NCBI RefSeq assembly: GCF_030867095.1
Contig: NC_081835.1
Coordinates: forward strand, 41,895,892-41,959,891
From: Alligator mississippiensis
Taxonomy: Eukaryota > Chordata > Crocodylia > Alligatoridae
DNA length: 64,000 nucleotides
Direction: 5' to 3'
The position numbers and the translations under genes were made by a program. Shown here in pieces: positions 36,401 through 47,940 of the stretch (positions are counted from its first letter, which is position 1; every line of letters begins with the position of its first letter). Below the pieces are notes generated by a model. It was given only the letters and a program-made list of their open reading frames with translations, was not told the origin of the DNA and searched no databases.

Positions 36401-37171
36401 CTTGATTGTGGTGGCACATGGTGCAGGGGCAGGAGCCAGAGATTTGCTGCAGTGCAGGGTGTGTTTAGGAGGAATGTTGTTTTCTTTTTTGCCACCAACA
36501 TGGTTTCAAGCAGCCATTGAAACACAGAATTTTGGCAGCAAACCAGGAGGTGACATTCCACACCCCACTTCCCTCTCCAACATAGCAGCAAACCTCCAGC
36601 CACTGTTCCTGTACCTTGCACCACTGCTACTCTGCCCTTCCCACACCTAGAGCTATGGTTGCTGCAGATAAGGTGCAGGGTGAAGGGCGGGTAAGATGCC
36701 CCACTAGCTCCATGCTGGCGCCTCCCCCTCCTCCTCAGGCAGCATTCGGGGCTCATGCCCTGCTAATCCATCCATCATTATCCTACTGGCCTTTGGGGCT
36801 ATATCACTTCCTGACAGAACTCTGGGAGCAAGATCTCTAGCCTCCTTAGAAACAGAACAGTTTTCTGCACCTGGCTCAGGCCAATTAGAGCAGCAGGGTC
36901 ATCTTGTGATAGTTACAGATAGCAATGCCCAGCCAGCAAATAACACTACTCTTAGCTCAAGCAAGCAATGCTCCAGGCCCCAGACCACTCCAAGTAACAG
37001 CCCAGCCAGTCTCTTCCTGTGTTTCTGCTTCTCCAGATCCAACAATTCCCTCCTGAGTTCTGCCTCCACTCTCTGCTGGTCACGCAGAGACTACCCTTCC
37101 TTCCCCTTTGTGGTGTTAATCAAAGTAAGCCTTCTGCAACTATCATTTCCTAAAATTGGATCTGTTATCAT
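33488..37171. other. Unassigned; possible CR1 5' UTR and LTR-like matter
   Basis: From 33488 to about 34600 is C/T-rich on the plus strand and directly precedes CR1 ORF1 in element orientation, so it may be CR1 5' UTR. A poly-G run of about 18 lies at 35090-35107. A 9-bp hairpin (GTGACAGAA / TTCTGTCAC) at about 36088-36116 may mark the start of a minus-strand LTR, but no second end or TSD was found. No gene seen. Confidence 0.4.
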
Positions 37172-39227
37172 CAGGGATCTGGGTTTTCCACTGACTGTGG
37201 AAAAAACATGGATTTCTTTCGTGGAGAAAAATGCAGATTTTCTCTTTTAAACGAGAAAATCACGAATTTTCCCCTTTAAAGAGAAAAATGTGGAAAATTG
37301 TGATTTCCCTTTGCAAGCTGGCTGAGTTCCTGCCAACCTGCAAAGGGCTGCTGGGAGTGGGATGAGGGTGATCGGAGGCAGTGGGGCGCCATGTGCATGT
37401 GTGCTTGCACATGCGCATGGCAGCTAGGCAGTGGTGGAGCAACTCCCACAGCTCCCTGCAGGTAAGGCTATGGGGCTGGTGGGAGAGGGGGGAAGGGGCA
37501 CAGGCCACACATTCAGGGCAGGGGGGCAGAGGTGAGTGGGTGGGGGTGCACGTTAGGGCTGTGCGAAGCTTCAGTCCCTGATTTGATTCAGTGGAAATTC
37601 GGCCTGATTTGGTGGCCAAATCTCTGAATCCAGATTGAATCAGAGGACCCTTTAATCTCTCCGAATCATATCGGAGCCCTCTGAATCAATTCAGAGAGAT
37701 TCGGAAAGATTCAGAGATTCAGATATAGACGCAGCTTTAAATGTTTTTCTACATACCTCTAGGTAGCAGGCGGCTTGTGAGTGCTGTGATGCTGGGGCAC
37801 ATGGAGTGTCCCACAGAAGCATGGGGGGGCTCCCCAGCACACTTGGCAGCAGACCTGGAAATGGACCAGAAATGCTTCCAGTCCACTTCCGGATCAACTG
37901 GGGAGCATGCTGGGGGCCCCCCTGCACCCCTCCCAGCTTGACACTGGTGCTTCCTGGGTCTGGGGGGCCACCCGGGGTCCCTCCGTGGCCAATTGCCAAG
38001 CTGGGAGGGTGTGGGGGGGACCTCACGTACTCCCCAGCGGACCCATAAGTGGACTGGAAGTGGTCCACTCTGCAGCGGACCCAGAAGTGGACTGGATGTA
38101 CTTCTGGTCCACTTCTGGGTTCGCCACTGAGCACATGGAGAGCCCCCCAGCACTCCTGTGGGGTGCTCCATGTGTCTTACCATTGCAGCGATCATGAGCT
38201 GCACTGGTACCTTGAGGTATGTAGAAAAAACATTTAAAGCTGTGTGTATGTCCGAATCACTGATTCTTCGAATCAGTATCAAATCTTCAGATCTGGATTC
38301 AGCTGAATCAAATCGGGGACAGTGATTTGAATCAACAAATCAAATCACTATCCCTGATTCGTGCTGAATCTGAATTGAGTAGGGCCCATTTTGCACACCC
38401 CTACTGCACATGTCCCCCAAGATTTCTGTGCCCACAGTAGGTATGGGACTGCAGCTGGGGTGGAGCAGCTCCAGGCAGGAGCTGCCTCTGCAATCATTGC
38501 TGCCAAACCAAGGCACCCCCTGCCCACCTGGCAGCAGCAGGGGGCACAACTCCATGCTGCTGCTGCTGCTGCCGCTTCTTCCACACCTCACCATGGTGGT
38601 GCTCCCTCCAGCTCTGGTTCCCACCCACTAGGCCACAGAGGTGGCTCCTGCCTTGAGCTGATCTGGCCCCACTGCAGCCCTGTGCCCTGCTGTGGGTACA
38701 GCAATCTCAGGGGCATGTGCCCCCCCTCCGCCTTCCCCACACACCCACTCCCTTTCTCACACACTGGGGGGCTGGGGGCAGGGGGCAGCAGGTCAGAGTG
38801 AGGGGCACCAGCAGGGTCAGGGGGCTGTGGTTTGGGCAACAGCATGGGCAGGGGCTTGGCAGTGGCATATTAGGGCTGCTCAGCACCACAAAGCAGTGTG
38901 TGTGTGGGGCGGGGGGCGGGGGAACAGTGGCAGTTGGACCCATGTCCTGGTAGGCAAAGGGAGCAGGGGGAGTTCTGATTTTCTGTGATTAAAAAACCCA
39001 GACTCAAACACCAAAATTTACCAGTGTTTAGAATGTATTTTATTATAGTGATTGAGGCACTGGTAGACTTCCAAATTGCTTTACAATTATACATGTATCA
39101 ATAAAACATTAATAACTGATACCATGTATATATAGTGGTATTTCATTTTAATCAAAGTAAAATGCAGATTTTGGGTTTTTTAATCAGAAAACATGAGATT
39201 TTTAAATGGAGAAAACCAAGGTCCCTG
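37172..39227. mobile_element. hAT-type family A element with a nested insertion
   Basis: Starts CAGGGATCTGGGTTTTCC and ends GGAAAACCAAGGTCCCTG in modified form (TIR consensus CAGGGAYC..GGTTTTC). The TSD is GTTATCAT / ATTATCAT (37164-37171, 39228-39235; 7 of 8). Length is 2056 bp, of which about 860 bp is a nested family B element. The rest is AT-rich arms around a GC-rich, CTG-containing core. No transposase was recognised. Confidence 0.85.
37554..38403. mobile_element. Fold-back hAT element, family B copy 2 (nested)
   Basis: An 850-bp insertion in the family A element. Its ends are TAGGGCTGTGCGAAG and, reversed, TAGGGGTGTGCAAAA, with a diverged 8-bp TSD GTGCACGT / CTGCACAT (37546-37553, 38404-38411; 6 of 8). 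It is collinear with 22153-22954, including the inverted CTACATACCT / AGGTATGTAG arms and the CCAGAAGTGGAC blocks. Confidence 0.85.
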
Positions 39228-39235
39228 ATTATCAT

Positions 39236-39590
39236 TAGGGACCTACTGTAATCATGACTGGAAAACACAAAATCTGGCATTGCCCACAGAAATAGGCAAT
39301 ATCCATGAAAAAAACCCCAAATTTAAATGAAATGCTGGCTCCCCAGAGGGGTCCAACAATCCTCATGGCACTGTGGCCCAGCCAGGGGGGAAGAGGGAGC
39401 TGCTAGCACATAAGAGAGCCCGAAGTGGCTGCTACACCACCCCAAGCTGCTGATTGGCTGAGAGAGCTGCCTGTCACATAGCCCCACCCCCTCCACCAAT
39501 TGGTAGTGGGGGTGGGGCCACATGATGGACAGCCCTTGCAACCAATCAGTGGTGAGCAGCGGGGCTTCATGACAGAAAGCTCTTGCAGAC
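39236..39590. mobile_element. hAT-type MITE family D, copy 2, right end lost
   Basis: Starts TAGGGACCTACTGTAATC exactly after the family A right TSD and shares AAATGCTGGCTC and later blocks with the element at 20903. The right TIR was not found. A GC-rich repeat region with GGGACTGCCCACAGATGCCG units follows to about 39860. Confidence 0.55.
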
Positions 39591-40544
39591 AATCAGCAGG
39601 AAGGAAGAGGCCATTGGGGGCCCCATGAACAACTAGTATCTCCTGAGACTGGGGGGCCACCACCCGCCGACAGTGGCAGAGCTGGGGAGTGGTGTGTGGC
39701 GAGCGGGGACTGCCCACAGATGCCGGCAGCAGTGGTGAAGAAAGAGCAGGGGGTGAGTGGTGACTGCCTGCAGAAGCCAGTGGGGGTGGCAGCGGCAGCC
39801 AATCTTGGGGGGGAGGGGCATGTGCCCCTCTTACACCCCAATATAAGTTACCTATGGTCAGTCAGATATGTGAAGGGGAGCTGGGCCCAATAAGCCTTCA
39901 AAAATGGCAGCCGGCCCTGCGATCTGCCTGCAAATTTGGCAAGCTGTCTCCTCGAGATGGGTAGACTCCTAGTTATTGTGTCAGGTTTATACTGGCAGCC
40001 ATTGACTAGCTCATTTGCTTGTGGGCATAACTCATGTGCTTTATATGGCTGTACTTGTCTTTGTTGGCTCAAAGAAAGGGAAAGTGGCAGAAAGGAGGCT
40101 GGGATTTCAGCTGGAGCACATGTGCAGGGACCAGGGCAAGACAACTCAGCTAGAAGGACTGTAAGGGTCTGCTAATAGAGTATGGAAGTTGCCCAACATG
40201 CCCAGGAGCTGATTCTGAAGCTCACTAGGAAGTTTTGGTTAATAAACTTGGCTGGTGCCACCTCTTCACCCTCCAAGAACTAAAGAGGAGACAATAAGGG
40301 ACAACCTGCTCTGGAAGCTCCACAGTTGGTTGGTGCAGGATCCAGAGGTATCCACTTGCAAGGGATGACTCCGTCTTCTGTACACTTTGGATACTGGCTA
40401 AGGGTTTCTATTTCATGAGTCATCTTAGTAATCCAAGGACTGGTGTACTGCTGACCATGGAGACCCCAGGCTACTTGCTAGCTGGCAAGTTTTGGAGAGG
40501 ATGTTCTTTACCAACCCCAAGGCATCTAGGTGACACATGCTATA
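39591..40544. other. Intergenic; repeat-rich start, otherwise unassigned
   Basis: 39600-39800 has loosely repeated units of about 65 bp, similar to those at 46850-47000. The remainder, to 40544, shows nothing recognisable. Confidence 0.4.
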
Positions 40545-41851
40545 CAGGCAGTCCTTGACTTACAACTTTTGAGTTATGACAAACGGCATTTATGACATTT
40601 GTAAATTGACACCCTGCTTCGAGGTTCCCACACTGGTTTCACCTGTACGACGGTTGACACAGCTGCATCCAACTGGTAAGTCTGCTGTGGGGGGAGAGAA
40701 GGGATGGGGGCGGGCTAGATTAATGCCCCCGCAGCAAGGGAGGGATTGGGTCTGGGACCTGGGCTGGGGCAAGTGCTGCCCAGGGAGGGGGTGGGGTGGC
40801 TTGCGCTGCTGCGTGCCGCTGGTCCAGGAGCTGCTCATGTGGTAGCTTGTCCAGTGGCTCTCCCCGCTGCTCCCACCTCTGGTCTGGGAGGGCATGGGGT
40901 GGGGGCACCTCAGGATCTGCATGGGGTGGGCAGGGCCAGGGCTGTACTGGGCAGAAGGTGCTGGGAGCGGGGCCCATGCCCCCCTGCCGCTTGCCCAGCT
41001 GGTGCGAAACTGAGCCACTGTGCTGCCTCCGGACAAGTGGTGCACAGTGGTGGGAGCTGGCCTGGCCTCTCCATGCATCCCAGACCAGCAGTGGTTTCAC
41101 CCCAACTGGGGGAGCAGCAGGGCATGGCAGGGGGTGTGTACCACCTGAAAACTCATTGCAGCCCCCACATAACCCCCACTCCACTGCCCACCCCACTGCA
41201 ATCTGGAGGCGCGCACGCCCCGCTTGCCCTGCAGTCACTCGCCCAGCTGGGGTGAAGTTGCTGCTCATCCAGGAGATGTGGGCAGTCTGGGCCAGCTCCT
41301 GCCACTGCACATCTCTTGTCCGGAGGTAATGCAGCAGCTCAGTCTCGCACCAGCCCCACACCGGATGAATGAGCGGCAGTGGGGCATAGCCCCCACTCCT
41401 AGTGCTTTCCACCTTCTGCCTTCTGCCCAGTGCAGCCCTGCCCACCCCGTGCAGATCCTGGGACACATGCCCCTGCTCCATGCCCTCCTGGACCGGTGGC
41501 GGGAGCAGTGGTGAGAGCTAATGGACAAGCCACCACACACGCAACTCCTGGACCAGTGGGGTGCAGGAGCATGAGCTGCCCCAGCATTCCCTGGCCAGTG
41601 CTTGCCTCAGCCTGGGTCCCAACCCCAATCCCTCCCTCACTGCAGGGGCATTGATTTGCCCCCCCAAGTCCCTTCCCTCCCCCCACCACAACAGACTTAC
41701 CAGCTGGACGCAGCTGTGTTGACCATAGTAAAGGAACCAATCCCCCATTTATAACATTGTTCCTATGGGAAAATAGGTTCCAAGTTACGACGTTTAGACT
41801 TACAACACAATTGGTTCCTGAAAATTGCATCTTAAGTCTGAGGACTGCCTG
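40545..41851. mobile_element. Fold-back Tigger/mariner-like element
   Basis: A 1307-bp element with TIR CAGGCAGTCC at both ends and a TA target-site duplication (40543-40544, 41852-41853). Inverted similarity runs on inward for hundreds of bases: CACAGCTGCATCCAACTGGT near 40660 against the complement of ACCAGCTGGACGCAGCTGTG near 41710, then the GC-rich ATGCCCCCGCAGC-type and CTGGACCAG blocks. Almost the whole element is one imperfect palindrome. The assignment rests on TSD and TIR form only. No transposase. Confidence 0.8.
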
Positions 41852-42401
41852 TATATCATGGTCTCACTATAGAGACTGAGACATCACCTCTGTATGAAGA
41901 ACAAGGAAAAATGGATTTATATGCCTGTGTTAACATACAGCTGTTTAAATACTATCTTGGAAATTTGTATTTGTACTTAAATACATGCATCAGCAACAAT
42001 GAGGAAAATTCTGACTGAGGAACACAAGTAAATTAACAAATACCTTTACAGTAAAAGTAATTCATAGTATTCAGAATACTTACACTTTATACTATCTGTA
42101 ATCACACTGTGCACTAAATAATTGCTTTCCTAAGAAATTGTATAGCACTTCCTCTTTGAAAGTAGATTGGGAGTCATTAGCACTTACTTATCAGGGTTTT
42201 ATGTACCATAATCCTGAGGTTTTACTCTGGGTAATGCTCTCAGTAAATTTTTGAGGAGACAGAACCCCTGCCTAGGGCTCATCCTATACTACCTGTTTTG
42301 CCAGCAGAACCTTCCTTCTCTGCTGACAAAGTCGCACCACCTCTGCTGCTGTCCAGCAGTCTGTGCAAGGCATATGTAGACAGTCCTGTAGCTGTGCACA
42401 G
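41852..42401. other. Intergenic; nothing recognised
   Basis: AT-rich spacer between two fold-back elements. No gene or element boundary was seen. Confidence 0.4.
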
Positions 42402-43754
42402 TAGGGCTGTGCAAGGCGTCGGACAGAGCTTCGGATCTAGGGAAGCTTCGGATGCTTTGGGGTCCCAAGCAGCACATCCACATGGAAGAACAAGCCTCGT
42501 TTAGCTTCCCGAAGCGGTTCAGAAATGCCTCGGAGATACAGCCGTAGGGTATAATGGGGAAACAATAAAATATTTATAACTTTGTTGTTTTTTGTCCTAT
42601 TTGGATTAAATTTTCCAGGGTGATAGATTCTTCAGGGTGGATGAAGCCTGCCAAGTTTCATGAAGATTGGTATAGGGGCTTGGGGGAAACAGCACCCCAA
42701 ATTCTTGAAAGCAAAACTCATGTCACATCTAGGCATTACAATATAGTGGGGTGATAACTGCAGGGGTGGTAGCTCTTACTGAGGCCACAAAGTCTGCCAA
42801 GTTTCAAGAAGATAGGTACAGGGGTTTGGGGGGAACTGCCCCTCAAGCTGCAGACAAGCAAAACTCATGCCGTGGGTGCTTGTGGGACTGACTCTGTCTT
42901 GGGGAGAGGAGACACTGCAGCAGGCCTGGCTGCTAAGCTGCTGTGTTCCCAGTTACCAATCAATCAGTCATGATTCATTCAGGGACCAGGGACTCAGGGA
43001 CCAGCTCCATACACAGGACCTAGCTACTACATAATGACTTAACGAGCATCAATCAGCACCTACAAAACCAGGCTAGGGAGAGGAAGGACTCAATACAGAC
43101 AATCGACTGCCCCAAGACAGACAGTCTTAGCACCAGTTTTGCCCATCAGCAGCTAGGGGTGCAGGGCCCCAGACTCCCCTGCACTGATCTCCTCCACAGC
43201 TGGCAGGCGTCACAGCAGGGGCCACCATCCCTGCAGCTGTCACTCCGTTGTGCCTTAGCACATGTAGTGTCACCCATGGCATGAGTTTTGCTTGTCCACA
43301 GCTTTAGGGGTAGTTCCCCCCAAGCCCCTGCACCGATCTCCTTGAAACTTGGCAGGCTTTGTGGCCTCAGTAACAGCTATGATCCCTGCAGTTTTCACCC
43401 CCCTGTGTATGACACACAGCTGTGACATGAGTTTGGCTTTCAAGAATTTGGGGTACAGTTCCCCCCAAACCCCTGCACCAATCTTCTTGAAACTTAGCAG
43501 GTTTCATGCTCTCAGCATAGGCTACCATCTCAGCAAGTTTCATCCAAATCAGACAATAAACAACAAAGTTATAGATATTTCATTGATTCCCCATTATACC
43601 CTATGGCCAGATATCCGAGGCAGCTCCAAAGCTTCGGAGCCGCTCTGGCCGCATAGAGGTGGAAACCTGGTCTGGAGCTTCGGATCGGATCGTGGCCATC
43701 CGAAGTGGCTGAATCTGAAGCTGGATCGGATCACTGCCGACTCGCACAGGCCTA
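42402..43754. mobile_element. Giant fold-back hAT-type element, family C
   Basis: A 1353-bp element, TAGGGCTGTGC ... GCACAGGCCTA, with diverged 8-bp TSD GTGCACAG / ATGCATAG (42394-42401, 43755-43762; 6 of 8). The arms stay inverted-complementary from the TIRs inward: AGGGTATAATGGGGAA near 42547 against the complement near 43600, ATAACTTTGTTG near 42575 against 43562, and CAAGTTTCAAGAAGATAGG near 42798 against 43355. The axis is near 43070. Adjacent arms also repeat one another directly. No coding frame is convincing. Confidence 0.85.
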
Positions 43755-43993
43755 ATGCATAGGTCTGTATGCCTGTGCAGCATGAGCTATGGGCAACAGA
43801 CAGCACCGTAACTTGAATTAAGCATAAACCGTCCAAGCCATAACCAAATTGCAGGGTAAGTGTGGATGTCAGGTTTGTCCATTTTCAGGGAACCTAAGTC
43901 AAAGCTGCGGAAATATGACTGAACAGCAAGCCATGGGCCTGTATCCTAAATACTCTGAATTACTATTGCATCCTAAAACATTAATAACTAATG

Positions 43994-44053
43994 TGACCAA
44001 ATGTATTAATAGTTATTTTGCTATGACCAAATGTATTAATAGTTATTTTGCTA
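43994..44053 (+). repeat. Perfect 30-bp tandem duplication
   Basis: TGACCAAATGTATTAATAGT and the ten bases after it occur twice in direct succession (43994-44023, 44024-44053) without a mismatch. Confidence 0.95.
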
Positions 44054-46599
44054 TAATAAATGTATTTTTGCTAACATGTTCAAATAAATATAGACACAAA
44101 GAAGGCCTTGAGGATGGAAAGAGTGAAGCAGTCTTGTCAGGCCACAGAGGCAACAGTTAGTAAATAACTGACCAAGGGCCAAAAGGCAAGCTGTAAAGAA
44201 GATAAGAAATCTTTCCTTTTGCTATATCAAAAATATAAATTTCAATTGATTAACAAGCTCTTGATTAAAGTAAAGATTACCAGATGATTAACAGACCACC
44301 TAAAAATAAAGAGCCTTAGCTAAGGTGAGTCTTTGAGCCCTTTCCCAGGGCCACTAAACTCTGGTTCCACCCAGCTCCAAAAGTTCCAGTGACAGAAAGA
44401 AATGTAAATAAAAGCAATCATAGATCAATTATTAGCATGTCCAGTCAACCATCTATACATATTGGGCCTGGGGCAAGTGAGAAATTGGACCTTTCCTGAA
44501 GTTCAGCAGAAAACAAACAACTCAGCAACAGTCCCCAGGAAAGCAGAGACACCTGGCCAGCACGAGGAGCCATCTCAGGTTGGAGGCAGCTCAGACATGC
44601 TTCCCCCTGCAGTAATGGGGCCTGGCCCTGTCACACATTTCCAAAAGCTAGAGATGTAGCCCCCTTGCCGGACTTGGCATGGGCTGCTTGCATTTGATCT
44701 GTGGCACTCTTGCATCAAGAGCTAGAATCAAATGCCTGGAGAGAAAAGCCACATTGTGGTAATCTTTTTACAGCAATTCCAGTCAAAGTTGGACTGAGCA
44801 CATGCAGTAAAATCTCAGCTGTTTGTCTTGTGAGGCGGACTATGGAAATGAGGTAGAACATAGTGCCAAAACTACTTAGAAATCCCTCCCTCCCAGCTCT
44901 GCCCACAGTTCTGATATGTCCCCATATCTAAAGCTGTGAGCATCTTTACCACTTTTTCATGGAGAAGGAAGTGGAGAACCATGGGAATAGATATTTTCAG
45001 AGGGAGAGAGAAAATAGCTATGGGAGCCTAGGTCAGTCTGCAGGCATTTTGTTTTTACCATGTGAGTCACCAAAGTTGATCATCATTTTTGAATGGAAGA
45101 TAAGGTAGCAGCTTCTGGAAATCGTGATGCTGAAGTTTTTCCAGGAGTCATGATAGCCTGGCAGGGAACAAGGGCAGGGCAGGGAAACTGCAGCTTTAAA
45201 AGTTGACATCACCAGGAAGAACCGTAGCAAATGAAGGCTCAGTAGAAGATGAGATACAAGAGGGTAGAACTGAATCATGAAAGCCTTAAATACACAGATC
45301 CCCTCTGATTTCCTGTTTAATTTTCCTGAGGGAGACGAGGTGCAACTCTATCCAGCCTTCTACCTAAATATGTAGCCAGAGCAGCCCAGATGTTTCTCCA
45401 GAGAACCAGCCGCTCCACTGTACCCTTCATGTCTTATCCTCTACTGCCACCATGTGGTCTTCCCCCTTCTCCCCGATCACCTTCCTCCACTTCATATCCT
45501 TCGTATGCTGCATGTGGACAGAGGTGCAGCGAATAACCCACGTCCTGCATCAGTGGAGTAAATTGTTAAACACAATGGCAACTGACACTTCAGCGGCCTG
45601 AACTTGTATATCCTGTCTGTGCCCAAAGGCTGTGACTAAGCATCAGGGCTCTAGGCTGTATATATGCATCAAAAGGGACTGTTTGACTCAAGGGAGACTC
45701 AGGCAACACAGACACAGGAAAAATGGCTACGCTTGTTTGCTTGGGGGGTGGGATGCAGGAGAGGGGTGAGGAAGGAGAGCCAGTAGCTAGCCCATGGTCA
45801 TACAAGTGGTCTGGTCCAAGAATTCAAACCAGACACCCTGAGTCTTGGCTTAGTGGCCCAAGCATAAGGCTATTCTCCTTGTCCAAGCTGGAGCAGAATC
45901 AGCAATTCAACCAGGTGCTCCACCATCCCGGCTAAGCACCTTATCCATCCCCATCTCTTGTACCTGCAGCCAGGGGAGAAAATAACGACGAGAAAAAGTC
46001 GTGGCTGGATCTTCATTTTCTTTCCCGAGGGAAAAAAGCTTCACAGACTTCAATAGAAATAATACCCTAAGGTAGGGGCTGGGGAGAAAGGGGGACAGGG
46101 TCAAACATTTAATTCGTGGGCCAGAACCAGCCTGTGGAGACCCTCTATATGGTCTTCCAGATTACTGGCAAGCTACCAGAAGTATCTTCCTTTTTATTTA
46201 AAGGAAGTTGAAATTTTCTTGTATCCACATGAGTCCAGGAGGGACTTGCAGTCAAACCACAGTGCATTTAATTCAGCTTGGATGGTGAAAAATCAGGTGC
46301 TCAGTGTTTCTGGTTGTCATATACCAGCCCCAGCTGACACTTTCCCTTTGAGGAGTGTGACTCAGTAAAAAAAAATAAAAAATGAAATAAATGTAATTAC
46401 ATTTAATTGAAAAATGAAACTAGTCGCTAGAATTTCATAAACAGAAAAAAGGCCTCTGATATTTCACTAGGAAAACAGCACCTCAGAAACATCCCCTTTA
46501 CCTTTCAGTCTTTGGCAACAACAACAGCAGCAACAAAATGAGGGGCTGAATTAAATAATCTTATGAGGTCCCTTCTCTTACTTTCCTGTGACTCTATGA
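44054..46599. other. Intergenic; no gene seen
   Basis: Apparently single-copy sequence with short open frames of no recognisable product and one MIR-like SINE relic at 45781-45878. Confidence 0.45.
45781..45878 (-). repeat. MIR-like CORE-SINE relic
   Basis: The plus strand reads AGCTAGCCCATGGTCATACA, then AATTCAAACCAGACACCCTG and TTAGTGGCCCAAGCATAAGG. This follows the order of a reversed MIR (GCCCAAGGTCACACAGCTAG, GGATTCGAACCCAGG, then the tRNA-like head). Strongly decayed. Confidence 0.45.
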
Positions 46600-47940
46600 G
46601 AGGAGCAGTCAAAATATGGCCCGCGGGCTGAATCCAGCTCAACAGACAATTTAATCAAGCCCGTGGGCACCCACTAATTAATTGTACCCCACTCAGCTTG
46701 CATGCCTCACTCCCACCCTTGAATGCAGAAGCATGAATGCTGCATGCCCCTGGGAGGCTGGCGAGCTCCCACTGTCAGTGGCAGCAAGCAGTGAGCTCTT
46801 GCAGGCAGCCATGGCGCTGTCAGCGGGGGTGGAGGGAGGGGTGGCAAGTACCAACCACCCGTAGACACCGCCAGCAGCAGCAGTGGTGGCTAGCGACGAT
46901 TTGGGGACTGCTTGCAGACAGCACCAGTGATGTCGGTGGCGAGGGGGTGGGTGGCAAGTGGCAATCGCCCGCAAGCACTGCCAACAGTGTCAGCGGTGCC
47001 TTTTTGCAGGGAGTGCACTGCCAAGCTCAGGGGGTGCACATGCACCCCCTACTCATTGCCAATGTGCAGAAGGGCCTGGCCCAGCCAGCATACAGCTTCC
47101 AGGCAGGGCTGCTGCTGCCACTGCTGCAGCCACTGGGGGACTTGCTCGGCTTCCCCAGCATTCAGTGGCTCCTCCTCATCTCCCTGCTGCAGCACTCGCT
47201 CCAGGCAGCAGGTAGGAAAGTGGCAGGAGTGGAGGGAGCTGCAGTTGAGGCAGGGAGTAGTGGGGGAGCTGCAGCTGGGTGGGGGCAGGGAGCATGGGAC
47301 TGGAGCTGTCAGAAGTGCAGAGCCTGTGCACGGGGGTAGCGGGAGTATGGAGCTTGGGTGGGCAGGGTGTGGGAGCAAGGGAAGGTGGGGGGGATGTGGG
47401 GACTTCTCCCACACTCTCCCCATGGCACAGCTCCCCCTGCTTCCAGCAGCAGCAGGCCCTCCTGGCACTCATGGCCCACACAGGCACTGCTGACCAGTGG
47501 TGTGTGGCTCTGGCCAGAGCTGCATATGGCAGCAAGGAGTGCAGTCAGGCCAGCCCGTCTCTATTGCATGGGACTCCCTACGGTGCTTGTGCAGCTCACT
47601 CGTGCACCACCAAGGGGAAGCCCTGTGCGATGGAGCTGGCTGCCTTCCTTGCTCCCTGTTTAGTATTGCAGTGACTATAATTGCTTTGATCGCCTATATT
47701 GTTATTTTTCTTTTTATGCAATGAAATATTTAACCATTAAGATAAAGTTAGTTTTGTTGTGATCTACTTTTTATAATAATTTGATCAGTCATTATTAGTG
47801 TTCTGGAATTAACCATCTTTTTTAAATTTCTTATTGCTTAGCATAAATATATTGGACATATTGGTCTCATGATTTTAGACATATTTGACCTAATGTTCTC
47901 ACGACTTTAAAACTTAAATTCAGTATAAGGAAAACACCTG

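Noticed and set aside
44624-44650. A fourth fold-back element near the 44-kb AT-rich tract
   Set aside because: No inverted arms or TSD could be traced.
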